The notes under the pieces: generated by a model
Seen by the model: the letters and a program-made list of their open reading frames with translations, nothing else
The model's database searches: none
Told to the model about the DNA's origin: nothing
Made by a program: the position numbers and the translations under genes
Source of the DNA: Epinephelus fuscoguttatus
Taxonomy: Eukaryota; Chordata; Actinopteri; Perciformes; Serranidae
Direction: 5' to 3'
Length of the DNA stretch: 64,000 nt
Assembly (NCBI RefSeq): GCF_011397635.1
Contig: NC_064754.1
Coordinates: 31,414,543 to 31,478,542, forward strand
Part shown: positions 34,467-46,949 of the stretch, piece after piece
Layout of the letters: every line of letters begins with the position of its first letter
Position numbering within the stretch: the first letter of the stretch is position 1

Positions 34467-36043
34467 ATGTTGGATAAATTTGGGACGCACAGTGCCGGTG
34501 TGCCAGTCTCCAGCGCGGACCTCCAGCTCAAACTGACGGACAACAAGAGCAGCCTGGCTGCAGCAGGGATAGGAATGGAGAATGTTACTGGGAAGAAACT
34601 CATAGAGATAACTGGCCCGGCATTATCCAAGAGAAAACTTCTGGTGGGCTTAGACCTCCTCTGCCTCTTCCTGGGTAAATACATAAAATTCAGCACAAAT
34701 ACTTCGGATTTGTTTGTTTGTTTGTTTGTTTTTGACTTGTTGAATGCATTGCTGTGTAGTACTTTGCTGGTGTAGTCTGCAAAGTGGCACCCGTGCAATA
34801 TCATTCACCCCAACAAAATAGTGCCATTATAACATATCTGTGAGTACATTTTAGTTCAGTGTGTGTCAAAGAGGTGCTGATACAATTCTGTGGTCCATGT
34901 TGAGGCCATGTGGTGTATTGTTTGCACTGAACTGCATTATATTGAAAGGCGTTTTTGTTATTTTCTCCATCCATTCATAAGCTATGTGAGTGGTACTAAA
35001 TTGCACTGTGCACTTATTTGCTGATATTTTATATTGATTTAAAGTCTCTTTTACTCATGTACAACTTCATCTGTGCACTTTTTTTAGTTGAAACAAAAAG
35101 CTGAATAATGAATTAGTCGATTGATAGAAGTAAAAGAGCAATTTAGGTCATTTTTTCAGCAAAAATGTGAAGTATCTTTTGGCTTCAGCTTCTCATTTGC
35201 GAGGATTTGCTGCTCTATTTTCTTATGTGAAAATTGTTAATGTAAATCTTTAGTTGGACAAAACAAGCAATCCAGTCTGATCCATGTTGTGTAATTACTA
35301 CAATTGTGATTTGTCGCTATTTCTTATATTAATCAAAAATGAAATAATCATTATGTGCATATTTGTAAAAGAAATGGACATTCATTTTTAACTTTGAAGA
35401 CTACAGGTGAATTCCCTAATAAATGTATTCCTTCCTATAAGGTATTTCTGGTCTGGTGAGGGTGAACTTGAACATGATGAGGTTTGTTCTGCTTTGTTTC
35501 CATCCCTTCTTATTTAGTCAACAAAAGCCAATCAGTAGCTACACTCAGGCTGATGATCGGGCATGTGGGTCTGCAGAATATGAGCAGCAGATTAACACCA
35601 GGGTTGTAAGTAGAGGCAAAAAAGAGTTTTTTAAGTACTTTCTCCATCTACATGTATTTCTGGCTCTCTTTTTTTCACTTGTGCGCGCTCCCGAGTGCTC
35701 CGTGCCAGCTGGTTCGTGCATTGCCTAGGGAATTCTACAGTTTCCATGACAACCCCCAGTTCTCAGGGTAGAGCCGGGCCAGGGGGAGTTGTATTTGGTA
35801 TAAATAAATAAATGCACGATCTCCTGCGTGCGTGTGTGTGCATGTGCACATGCCTGTAATTGTTGATCCCTCCCATGGTCCCTATATGTGACAGGAGGGG
35901 GTTATATAATGTCGGCTAATTGGAAAAAGCTGGACGGAGTGGTAGTCTGTTTTGTATTAACAACAGATTGGACATGTGTAGAAGGGAGGGAGTCTCTCTC
36001 TGTCTTTCTCTCCCTCTCTCTACTGAGTGTGTGCAGGCATGCA

Positions 36044-36096
<53 letters not shown>

Positions 36097-39000
36097 AGGA
36101 CACCCAGAGACAAACAGAGACAGTGTGAGGCTGGTTCTGGCTCTGGTCTGCTGCGGCATTTGCTCTTTGTCTTGTAGGGAAGACTTGAACTGAAGTCACA
36201 AACAACCCCCTTTTCTCTTCTCATCAACAGAAATACACACACACACACACACACACACATGCACAATCCAAGCTGGGTCTCTGATGAGCTCTGCCTGCTT
36301 TCCAGAGAAACAGTCAGGGTTCCCACCCTCACTTTCCTGTAAACTATTCTTCATTTGACTCCTCAGTCTCCCCACTGCCATATTCCCTGTCAGTTTGTTA
36401 TAGCTTTGAATTTCTGTTACATTAATTTCTCTTTTGGATTTTAGACCTTATAACTTTCATCTGTGATCAAGTAGATACTGTGTCTCTTGTGTGTGACAAG
36501 GATGAAGAGTCAAAGTACTCATATCTGCACTGGTGCTGGGTATCTAACATAAATGCTTTTGTGGCACTGAAGTATCAAGAACTGCCACGTTAAGCTGGCA
36601 TTAAAAAAACAAAACAATCCTTGTACTCTTATTTATTTGATCAGATTAAAATCACTCTTTTGTTGGTTTTGAGCTGGGGGTTTCCATCAAAGTTCTTGTA
36701 AGGCTGCCTGTATTGAAACAACATTAGGAATTTAAGAAGTTTGGCTTCTTCTGTTAAAAGCATCTACATGTTATTGGCTCTGTGAGGCCGCACTTTGTCA
36801 TAACAGTGCTTTGAGCTAAATGCTAGCATTACTTATAATGCCAGTGTTAGCATGCTGATGTTTAGCAGGTAAATGTCCATTGTCAAATATCTGTTTAGCG
36901 TGGATGTATTGAGAGACCTGGATACAGCATTGGCTGAGCATTAGCAGAGCTATATTCATTCCAGTGGAAGTTGCTCAGTGGTACTTTAAGTATTTCTGCA
37001 TTGTGAAATTACCTGGATGATTGGCACTGCTTCCGCAACACATTTTTTGGACATGGACATTCCATGTCCAGATACAGTTTTCCAAGTACTCTGGGTGCGT
37101 TGATTGTCAACGTTCTAGGAGGCCATGTCAAGTTCTGCCTGTTACATGCATTGTCTTCTTTGAAAATACACTTCTGTTTTCACAGGAAGTTTACTATTTA
37201 CATACAGTCTCACACACTACGTCAGGTCAACACTGCGAAGTGACTTTTTTTTTTTCCTCCAAAAACGAACACACATGGTTGGGTTTAAGCAACAAAGACA
37301 CATGGTAAGGTTTAGGAAAAAAGGACAGGGTTTGGCTTTATAATCCAAGTCAATGTTTGTTGCGTATCATGCTGACGTTGAAGGATGGCTTTTTCGTCAG
37401 TGTCTGACGCCACAAGTCACTGCTCAAGCGTTAGTCTCGCCATCAGACAATCAGAGATCTCTGCCTTCTGATAGTCTAGGGACACTTTTTTTCCCCCTCC
37501 AAAAACAAACACACATGGTTGGGTTTAGGCAACAAAGTCACACGGTAAGTTTTAGGAAAAAAGGACAGGATTTGGCTTTATAATCCAAGTCAACGTTTGT
37601 TGCGTATCATGCCGACGTTAAAGGACGGTGTTTTCGTCAGTGTCTGACGCCACAAGTCACTGCTCAAGCGCTAGTCTCGCCACCAGACAATCAGAGATCT
37701 CCGCCTTCTGAATGTCTAGGGACACTTTTTTTGCCCCTCCAAAAATGAACACACATGGTTGGGTTTAGGCAACAAAGTCACACGGTAAGGTTTAGGAAAA
37801 AAGGACAGGGTTGTGTGCTCCCCCTTTTCTCGTCCGCAAGGAAACAAACACACAGAGAGCTTGAAAATGGATGTCGAGAGATTTAACTCTGTTTTATCAA
37901 ACGTGTGCTCAGTCCACAAGATTGTGGAAATGAAGGACTTACAGCAACTTTGTTTAAAACTTTTAACGTAGTCGGACTATGTTTACGAGCACAAGAGATC
38001 AGTGAGCCACCGAAGGACTGCCCTGCGGATTTACTATTGGTTCTGTAACATAGGGAGTTTTTTAAACTCTGAAATTGTATCCGCCCATCTAAACACAAAA
38101 TCAGGGAGAAAGACATCAGTCTTTAGTTAAGCAAAGCGTCTAAAGACTGACTTGTGAGTCTCCTCAAGCGCTGGATTTCAGTGACTTCAGAGTGAGACCA
38201 TGTTGGCTTCCGCAACATTGGACCCATAGAGCAGACGCACTAGAGACTTTGGGCTGCTGAGCACGGCTGAGTGTAACCAAGCAGTCAAAGTCTGGTTTAG
38301 TGCTCCGCTAGCTTGAATGAGTTTAAAACAATTATATCTTGCAGCCCTTTTTCACTTTTGAAATGTTATTGGACCAAGTGGATTAAAGCTTTATAGTGGA
38401 ATGAGTCATTTCACAGTGGTTGTGATGCTAACAAAAAAAAAAAAACATCCATTGATTTATAGACATCTCTTTCCTAATGGGAAAGAGTCTTTTTGGACCC
38501 AATGCCATTGTGTGACAGACCCAGGAAATTGCAGTACCACTATTTGGCCACTACAAAAACTGGCATCACAGCCCAGCACTCCTCTTGGGGGCCTGGTTGG
38601 CACTAAATACAAAGTTCAGCTGAGGCTTATGGGAAATGGAATAGTTTTGCAGGTATTTGATCATAAACCAGTTTGAGGCAAATTAAATGTTTACCTCATG
38701 ATCGTGCTGGATGAAAAGTGAGGGGATCACCAAAGTCAGCAGGATTTATCCCCTGGAGACCGTGAGTATTTGATGGTAATCCCTCCAATAGTTGCCAGTG
38801 GTGCCCCCAGAAATTTTTCATTGTGGTGGCCAGATGGGGTCACTGAAAATCTTGGGGAGGCACACCAAAATCAGAAGCCATAACTGAATTTCAGGAAGTC
38901 TTGATGCTGCTGAACTAAATAGGTTAGTTTTAAATGATGTCAGCATGAGAGTTAAGGAATCACATACTGATATACTTTGCATTCTTATTTTAAAGTTAAT

Positions 39001-42000
39001 ATTTCTAATTATCTGATGTGCACAGACTAATACTGGCACAGTTAACATTTTGAGTTACACAAGAGTCTTCTTTTAATGTGTTGTGCATCTGTGTTGGTAG
39101 ATTTATTGTTCACCAAGTAGGCTGGTTTTTAAAAAGACAAATATACACCTTGAATTTGAAGGAGTATTACTGGGAGCAAGCCTCCTCAAGTTTAGGGGAG
39201 ACTCAAAACTATAGAGCCCATTTTCATTTAGATATCTTGAGGTGTGAATTCAAGGGACCCCTTTGTTGGCTCAAGTCATTCCCTCGCCAAAATTTAGCCT
39301 AAGTCGGAGCATTATTCAGCCGCCCTCCAAACAAGCTATGTTGACGTGGTCGGTACCAGTGGATGCCTTTAGGTTGTCAAGTTTCACAAGATACCACTAC
39401 CTTCGCACTAGCTTAAAAGATTAGCAAAACACAGCCACATGGCAATGGCATTAGTTTTGCAGGTATTTGGTCATAAACCAAAGTTTGGGGCATCAAATTT
39501 GATGGCAATCCATCCTACAGTTGCTGAGATATTTCGGCTTGGACCAAATTGTTGGACCAACCGTCCAACCAACATTGCCATTCTCAGAGGCAAGCTGCTA
39601 GCATGACCAAAAAAGCATATTGTAGACAGACTTTTTTAGTTAATTAGTTAAATAGTTAGTTGGAGTAAAGTACTGAAAAGATTATCATGGTGGTTTTGGT
39701 ACAGAGCCACAGGTGTTAGTTTGACACCAGTATCATGTTCAAGTGACACCCAGCACTTGTCTGTAAGCATGAATGGGTAGCACTGAATATAACATGGTTA
39801 AGAGCTGGAAAGAGAGACATGCATATTTTAGGTTCTTCTTAAATCGCCCCCGCTCATCCTGTAGTTTTGCTCCTCTCTTCTCCTCCCACACATCATCTCC
39901 GCTTTCCCATCACAAACAGGAATGTCTATACTCCCACTGGGGATTGTTGTGATATCAAATCCTCTCCCTTCTCCTCCTCCCGTGCAGCTTCCATCCCTTT
40001 CTTTGCGTGTGAGCTGAAGGCAGTGAGTCCTTACAGAAGGGGCTTCATGTGCGGGGACCCCAGCATCACCTACCCTTATCTGCATCGGGAGGCCATACCA
40101 GACGAGTTACTCATCGCCGGTGGCATCATCATCACTGGCCTCACTGTGAGTGCTCATCACCCTGATCGTTGCTATCATGGCAATCAGTACATTATTCATT
40201 TTACACAATGTGAGGGTGAGGAGAATGTAATGTGACGCTTCTCACTACATGCCCCCCTCTAGATCGCCCTCGGGGAGTGTTACCGGGTTCGTTTCAGAAG
40301 CGTCAGCTCCAAGGCCTTTGTGAGGAACCTGTATGTGTCCTGTCTGTACAAGGAGCTGGGCTGCTTCCTGTTCGGCTGCTGCGTCGGCCAGTCCCTAACC
40401 AACATGGCCAAGCTGAGTGTGGGGCGGCTGCGACCGCACTTCCTGTCTGTGTGCGGTGTCACCTATGCATCACTCAACTGCACACCTGGAACCTATGTTG
40501 CAACAGTGAACTGCCGCCAGCCTGACCACCGGTTGGAGGAGGAGGCCAGGTGTGTGTGTGTGTGTTAAAGCACGTGTTATATATTGTGTTTTTGTTCTGT
40601 GTTATTCTAAATACTTCTCCAATTTTTTAGGAAGTCCTTCTTCTCTGGCCACGCTTCCTTCGCGATGTACACAATGCTCTATTTAGCAGTGAGTATTTCT
40701 ATCTATCTATCTATCTATCTATTGCTCTCTCTTTCACACACACACCCCCCCCCACACACACATACACACACACTGGCAAACACAGTCTCTCCAATTTCCA
40801 ATTACCATCTCTCTATAAAATGCAGAGAGAGAATGAATGAAACAGGCAGCCATCATCAGTCCAGTTAGCAGCAGAAAGCAAGGGAATGAAAGAGGAGAGG
40901 GAGAAAGAGAAGGACTGAAAGGAGAAATGGGACAAACAGAGACAGCTTTGTTCTGCGGTGGGAGGAGTGTGACCTCGCCTCACCGCCTCACTGCTCTCCT
41001 CTATTGTACGTGTGTGTGTGTGCGTGTGTGTGTGCAAGCTCCTGCATTTATACGTGTTTATGGTAGCTTGTGTGTGTGTCCCTGTAAGTGCCTGCATATG
41101 TACATGTATGCATACAGCATATTAATGTGTCTGCAACCTTGTGTGTGTGGGCAGGCTTGGCTTCCTTGTTAAAAAGAGTAAAAGGGATGAAAAACTGAGG
41201 CATATTTAATGCACCAACAAGACTGTTGATACTAGTTTTCACTATTGCTTGTGACCTTGGAATCTACAGTGAGTGCATCAGATTTTGTACTGTATTTGGC
41301 ACATTGCATCTCATGAATCTGCAAGTCAGTTGTATCTATATTGACATTTTTAATACATTAAGCCTCTCATACATTCTCAGATAAAAACCAAATGGTGGTT
41401 TTGTGGGTGAACTATTCCTTGAGGGCTTCATTTTGGAGAAAGGCCCTGAAAAATCAAACTTGTGTGACATCATAAGTCTGTACAGATGGAATTTAAACTG
41501 TTGGAAGACACATAATGCAAGCAAAGTAAACATGTTGAGTTTAAGGGGAGGTGTGTCTCAGGAGGTAGAGTGGGTCGTCCACTAATTGGAGGATCAGTGG
41601 TTGGATTTTCAGCTCAAAGTATCCTTGGGCAAAATACTGAAGCCCAAATTGCTCCCGATGGTCGCTGGTGTGTGAGTGCATGTTGATGTTTAGGTGAGCA
41701 GATGGCAGCTTTGGCCACCAGTGTATGAATGGGAGATGTGACATGTAGTCTAAAAGCACTTTAAGTGGTCTGTGGACTAGAAAGGCAGTGTACAAATGAA
41801 AGTCCATCATCTTCCATTTACATTGGTATAAATTACATGAACAGCAATTTAAAATGAGAGTAGATCAAAGGACATAAAACTGATATAAAATATAGGCCTA
41901 CATAAATATGATAAAGTCTACATATAATGGGAAAAATTAGAAATAAAGGCCAAACTAGTAACAAAACTAGTATAAAGTATACCGGCTGCTCGGATGGGGA

Positions 42001-43162
42001 ATCTATTAAATGGATAGAGTTTTCCTTTAATGTTAAAAGAAACATCTTGGCTATAATTTACAGAAACAGATAATGACCTTATTAATCAGAATCAGAATCA
42101 GAAATACTTTATTGATCCCCAAGGGGAAATTATTTATGTTACAGGTGCTCCTTGCAAGAGAGGAAAGATACGTGAAAATATAAGAAATTTAAACAGTAGT
42201 ATTAACAAATATATAGTGAAATAAACAGGAATTATTAACAAACATTAACGTAAATAAATATATATATATATACATATATATATTGTAAACTGAACAAGAT
42301 TATTTACACAAACAGAATATATACAGTCAGGGTGAATGGGGTTATTGCACAAGTTAAATTAAATTATTGCAGTGTGTGAAAAAGTCTCAGGGCCACTCAG
42401 AGGGAGGAGTTGTACAGTTTGATGGCCACAGGCAAGAATGATTTCCTGTGGCGCTCAGTGGTACATCTTGGTGGTATGAGTCTCCCACTGAAAGTACTCT
42501 TGTGCCTGACCAGCACATGGTGGAGTGGGTGTGAGACGTTGTCCAAGATAGTTCGTAGCTTAGACAGCATCCTCCTCTCTGATACCACCATCAGAGAGTC
42601 ACACTCCATTCCAACAACGTCACTGGCCTTGCAGATCAGTTTGTTGAGTCTGTTGGCGTCCACCACCCTCAGCCTGCTGCCCTAGCACACAACAGCATAG
42701 AGGATAGCACTGGCCACCACAGACTCATAGAAAATTTATTTTATTTATTTATTATTCTCTGCATTAAATAACCTATCTTTTATTTTTGTCATGTAGTTTT
42801 ACCTGCAGGCACGGCTGACATGGCGCGGTGCTCGGCTGCTGAGGCCGGCACTCCAGTTCTTCCTAGTTCTGCTGGCAGTCTACACAGGTCTGACCCGCAT
42901 CTCAGACTACAGGCACCACCCATCCGACGTGCTAACAGGCTACATACAGGGATCCCTCACTGCTTACTGGGTGGTCAGTATACCTGCTCGTTTTTGTGCA
43001 TCAGTGCGTGTCCACATGTCAGCGTCTGTTGAAATCTTAAGGTTGTGTTTGTTTGTTTCTCAGGCCTTCCACATCTCGTCCATGTTTAAAAGCTCGAGTT
43101 CAGACCTGTCTCCAACCGAGACCCTGGACAGCCCCTTGTCGCCCCACCACACAGTCTGCTAA
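34467..43162 (+). CDS. plpp3: PLPP3-type phospholipid phosphatase (lipid phosphate phosphatase), complete
   Basis: This is an integral-membrane PAP2 enzyme that dephosphorylates lysophosphatidate, phosphatidate, sphingosine-1-phosphate and ceramide-1-phosphate, mostly on the outer face of the plasma membrane. Coding exons 34467-34674, 39988-40145, 40263-40549, 40631-40688, 42797-42973 and 43064-43162 join in frame to give 328 aa. All three phosphatase motifs are present: C1 KLSVGRLRP (172-180), C2 SGH in [10 protein letters not shown] (223-225) and C3 [12 protein letters not shown] (270-281). N194 in NCT fits the conserved glycosylation site of the loop. [31 protein letters not shown] and HHPSDVL match PLPP3 best; C3 begins with T as in PLPP2. 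The N-terminus (about 55 residues before the first helix) is longer than in PLPP3, and the RGD of human PLPP3 (CRGDDS) is replaced by CRQPDH. Given the 19p13-like neighbours, it may be a PLPP3-related ohnolog or a PLPP2 relative, so the symbol is provisional. ATTAAA at 43971 probably serves as its poly(A) signal. Confidence 0.87.
36048..36092. repeat. (GA)n microsatellite
   Basis: About 22 GA units after CAACACA, inside plpp intron 1. Confidence 0.97.
37021..37812 (+). repeat. Dispersed repeat with a 240-bp tandem expansion
   Basis: The 5' portion (37021-37245) matches the minus-strand repeat at 4310-4660. From about 37246 a unit is repeated with an exact 240-base period: ACACATGGTTGGGTTTA begins at 37271, 37511 and 37751, and GTTGCGTATCATGC at about 37359 and 37599. 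There are about 2.4 copies, over 90 per cent alike by eye. Confidence 0.85.
38799..39405. repeat. Composite dispersed repeat, related to 752-2062
   Basis: Block A (38799-39054) is parallel to 752-998, and block B (39190-39405) is the reverse complement of 1843-2062. A further fragment at 39440-39560 (TTTTGCAGGTATTTGGTCAT) matches the reverse complement of the repeat at 20.2 kb. Confidence 0.6.
40689..40775. repeat. (TATC)n and (CA)n microsatellites in plpp intron 4
   Basis: (ATCT)n at about 40697-40721 follows the exon 4 donor after some ten bases; an imperfect CA run follows at 40736-40771. Confidence 0.9.
41546..41806 (+). repeat. tRNA-derived SINE, family 3
   Basis: The head CTCAGGAGGTAGAGTGGGTC and a decayed B box (GGTTGGATTTTC) are followed by the body words TATCCTTGGGCAAAATACTG, CCCAAATTGCTCCCGATGG and GTGTGTGAGTGCATG, and a 3' end with AAGCACTTTAAGTGGTC and GTGTACAAATGAAAGTCCA. 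The layout (tRNA-like head, fixed body, short 3' end) is that of a fish SINE. It lies in plpp intron 4. Confidence 0.65.
42085..42725 (-). mobile_element. 3' end of a non-LTR retrotransposon, minus strand
   Basis: On the minus strand 42666-42400 encodes [58 protein letters not shown], a C-terminal end found in fish LINE ORF2 proteins. The plus-strand CAGAATCAGAATCAGAAATA then CTTTATTGATCCCC (42086-42122) marks its 3' terminus with a short-repeat tail. It lies in plpp intron 4. The clade is not assigned. Confidence 0.65.
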
Positions 43163-43970
43163 ACCTCACCTCCACCAACCCCGCGTGTGCCAGCGTCCAC
43201 CTGCTGCCTGTCGTCTAGTTTGAATAGACAAGAGATTTGAAGAATGTGAGACCATTTCCTGTGAAGTCAAACCACATACCTCAGTATTGGGACAGAGTGC
43301 GAGAGAAAGGGAGTCTAGCCTGTGAGATCCTGTATGTGGTTAAAAACATATGAACTGGGAGAAGGGAAGAGGGAGAGTGCTGAAAACTATACTGGCTGCT
43401 CAGCTGGAGCAGTGTGTAAGCAGCCTGAGCACTCCACCTTTTGTCCTTGTGACTGACCTTAGCTTCACATGTGATACTTACCTGTGAGATGATACGACTG
43501 AATCCTGAACACACAGCAACCACTATGTCACCTGTAAATATATACAGATTTTGTACAACTTGAATGATACTGTAAAAGCACTTTTTTTTAAATTTCATGT
43601 TAGTATTATTAATTACCACTTTGTAAGGATTTGGTACGTAGTATGTAATATATTTTATACAAACATGTAATATATGTTGTACTGTAGCTTTTTTTTTTTA
43701 CATAAACCCAGTGAATGTAATGGTGTTGAAGGAAAGCATAAATAGCGAGAAAGCAACTCATTTCCTGAATGTGTTGTACCATATAGATGTGGTAGGATGT
43801 GTCCGTGCTTCTGTGTGTAGTTTATTATTGTTTAATGAGAGAATGACTATGAGAATGTCAATAGATATAATCCATGTTTTAAAAGTACGGACGCCACTAG
43901 CTGTCAGACTTTTTTTATATAATCCTATGTATGTTGCTAGACTACTTACCACTCCAAGAGCACTCAGATC

Positions 43971-43976
43971 ATTAAA
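43971..43976 (+). terminator. plpp polyadenylation signal ATTAAA
   Basis: ATTAAA occurs 809 bases after the stop codon, followed by GTGATTTTTTTTT and a T/GT-rich run. It is the best candidate in the 3' UTR; no perfect AATAAA is closer. Confidence 0.5.
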
Positions 43977-43999
43977 GAAAATGTGATTTTTTTTTTTTA

Positions 44000-45950
44000 A
44001 ATCATTGTCTCTTCATGGTTGGTTTGTGTGTCTTGCTAAAATACTAACGTAACACACACATTTTGAGAAAAACATTTTTAAATATTATTGCATAATGCCC
44101 TGAAAGATGATTACTGTACATCCTTAAATGGACACTTTCTGGCAAAGCAAGAAGCTATGTTTGCCATATTAATAAAGTTAACATGGCAACTGTTAGCAAA
44201 TAGTTGCCGACATTTGTGAATGAGTAGACAAGCATTAATTTAGAGAAATGTTTCTGCCATCTGACAAATGCAGTTCTGAAATTTACTCTCTTTTAGCTCT
44301 GTTTTTGGTGTCCACCAACCACCTGAGAAAAATCAGAATACTCTACCAAAAATTGTAGATAAATAAAATTATTATCAGCAAAACATACCTAGGTATGTTA
44401 AACAGCCCGATGGTCCCTGTCAGAATTAAAGAATTATAAACAATACTACTGTATTATGAATACTGATGCAAATATGTATAAGAAGCATTTCAGTATAGCT
44501 GGTTTAGGTGGGGTGAGGTTGGGTTGTTGAACGGTCCAGTGTGCAGGATTTAGTGGTCTGTTGGCAGAAGTAGTGAAATATTCATTACTATGTTTTCAGT
44601 AGTTTATAATCACCTGAAAATAAGAATTTTTTTTTTGTTACCTTAGAATGAGCCGTTTATATATGCATAAGAAGCGGGTCTTCTTTCACAGAGTCTGCGG
44701 TGTTGCTCTACAGTAGCCCAGAATGGACAAATCAAACACTGGCTCTAAATAGAGCCATATGCTTTTTTGCATCAGCCTCCGTAGTTTTCCTACACGCTTG
44801 GCACGTGAGAAGTTTCAGCTTTGTTCAGCTCACCACTTGATGCCACCAAACCCTACACACTGAACTTTTAATTTGTAATGATGCTTCATATTTTAAAATC
44901 ATCCTATGTTTAGTAGAAGTGGGATAGTCATTGTTTTGTAAGTCAATATTCTTTGCACGCCCAAAGTCCTAAACTTGAGTTTCAAGTCCTGAAAAATGTG
45001 TATTCATTTGTTAAGTTCGTTGGAAGAACATTTCAACCTAAGTATTTTTCATATTGCAATTTGTTTTTTGTTCGCCACTGCAAAGACTGGTACACAAATG
45101 AAATTATTTTTGGTGTTCTCTTTTTTCCATCTGGTACTCAGTGATTTAACATTAGGTCATTATGCTTCCTTTCCGGCATTAACATGGCAACAACAATTAT
45201 TTACTGTCCCTGTTATATGTCGGCTGACCTCGCCCTCTGCTCCAGATCTCCTGGAGATCATTGTTTTTTCCCAGTTTGTTGACATTCACTGTTCTTCTTC
45301 TTTGAGTTAGCCGCTAACTGCTGCAACCTGCTTTTTAAGTCTCCTAGTGGGTTGAACGCATAATGGTTCTGGTCCATGGTCCTGTCCTGCCAGCTGTCCC
45401 TTTTATGCAGACATTGTTTTGACACTGTTACTTCCTCCACTGCCTGCTTTAAGGTGAGACAAATGTGTCCCCCCATTTTGCGACTGTACCTGTGTGATGC
45501 AGAGGCATAAGGGCGTGAAATTCGTGCCTTGGAGAGGTGTAAAAGGGGCTCAAGTGAAGTCACAAGTCATTGGTGTTAATGTCTGAAAATCCAAGGCGAG
45601 TTGCAAGGGGTTTGTTTTGTTTTTGTCAAGTCTAAAGTCATCAAATTTGTGACTCGATGTTTAGTATAGTAACTACAAACTGTAGCTGTCAGATAAAGGT
45701 ATTGGGGCAAGAAGTGCAGTGTTTTATAGAGTTGTGGAGTGGAAATATAATGTAGCAAGAAATGGAGGTACTAACGTAAAGTACAGGTACCTTACATATA
45801 GTGTATACTGTTCAACCACTGTGTGTAACAGTACTTTTATCTTTATTTCTTTCTCCTCATTATATGCATCAACAGTCTTTCTTCTCCTCCTTTTCCATCC
45901 AGATACCTTTCTCCTTATTGTGAACCCCTCCGTCTGTCTGTTCATCCACA
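44000..45950. other. Intergenic stretch between convergent plpp and adgrl1
   Basis: The two genes are tail-to-tail. The gap holds a fragment of the 14.2-kb repeat (44285-44325) and a 333-bp MITE (44533-44865). No coding or RNA gene is recognised. Confidence 0.6.
44533..44865. mobile_element. MITE with about 23-bp terminal inverted repeats
   Basis: The left end GGTCCAGTGTGCAGGATTTA and the reverse complement of the right end, GTTCAGTGTGTAGGGTTTGG, are inverted copies continuing into TGG. The interior contains TAGAGCCA twice and GCCCAGAATGGACAAATC. There is no open frame. This layout is typical of short non-autonomous DNA transposons of fish; the superfamily is uncertain because target duplications are not clear. 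Confidence 0.75.
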
Positions 45951-45970
45951 CAAAGAGAAAGACAGTACCA

Positions 45971-45976
45971 TTTATT
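45971..45976 (-). terminator. adgrl1: adgrl1 polyadenylation signal AATAAA (minus strand)
   Basis: TTTATT on the plus strand gives AATAAA on the minus strand, 974 bases beyond the adgrl1 stop codon. The expected 3' UTR (about 45955-46949) carries (CA)n and (ATC)n runs. Confidence 0.5.
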
Positions 45977-46796
45977 TCACATGTTTACTTGAACTTCAAT
46001 AGCAATACAAGACAATCAGAACACTTGAGGTCGATATGTACAAGGATCTCAGGGGGTTGCAGAAAAGTTCTGAGGTTTCTCATGATCTCTGGCTCTGGAG
46101 TCAAGAGTTCTGTTGCTATGACAAACTCCATGGCAACGAGTTCCATCACCGACAGTTTGTGGCGAGCGGAGGGAGGGGCGGAGGCGGGGGGTTTTGGTCT
46201 TGATGTGAAATGGGATTGGTCAAGAGTTCAAAATCAGTAGGAGGGGATGTGTGTAAGAGGCCCCCCAGTTGATATTGATAAAATGCTTCACTGTGATACA
46301 TTAATTATACAAGAATGATGTATATACACACACTCGCACACACATTTGTCCTAACACGCACGCATGCTCATCAAGCTACACACGCAGGCACGCACGCACG
46401 CTCGCACACACACACGCTCACACACACACACTTTCATACAGTATGTAGCCTTGTAAAGCCACTATAAAGTCATGCACATGTTCTTTGAAAGGATTTTTTT
46501 GGCAACACACAAGTGCTTCTTTGACACACTGTTTGCTTGCTACAGGGAAGGGCAACACCCAGCCGACGAACCAATAGAAACTTAGACGATGGGCCAATAA
46601 GGATAAGCACCAATGAGACGGGAGGACACAGCAGGGTTTCGGGAAAGAGAAGATAAGGAGAGGAAGTGGAGGAGGAAGAGTTATAAATGGATCACAGTCA
46701 TAGAAAAGTAACAAAACATGAAAAGGGGGAAGTCTCGTGGTGATCGGGAGATAGAATCAGGGAGGAGCCATCACTGTCATCATCATTACCTTTATC

Positions 46797-46797
46797 A

Positions 46798-46832
<35 letters not shown>
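46797..46832. repeat. (ATC)n microsatellite in the adgrl1 3' UTR
   Basis: About 12 ATC units (GAT in the mRNA sense) within 150 bases of the adgrl1 stop codon. Confidence 0.95.
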
Positions 46833-46835
<3 letters not shown>

Positions 46836-46949
46836 CTTTATCATCATAGTCATCATCATTTCCATCAGTTTGATCATCATTATTTGTTATTATCACCAGC
46901 TTCTTCCTCCTCCTCCCTGGTTTCTATGCCCCGATCACCACCGCCCTAG

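Larger units (their letters stand above)
35456..39980. other. plpp first intron (5.3 kb), repeats
   Basis: This is part of the 34675-39987 intron. It holds a (GA)n run at 36048-36092, (CA)n at 36235-36259, a dispersed repeat with internal 240-bp tandem copies (37021-37812) and the second composite repeat (38799-39405). No conserved block or alternative first exon stands out. Confidence 0.5.

Noticed and set aside
45719-46240. 173-codon plus-strand frame near 46 kb
   Set aside because: It lies mostly in the adgrl1 3' UTR on the opposite strand, lacks any domain, and starts in intergenic repeat-like DNA.
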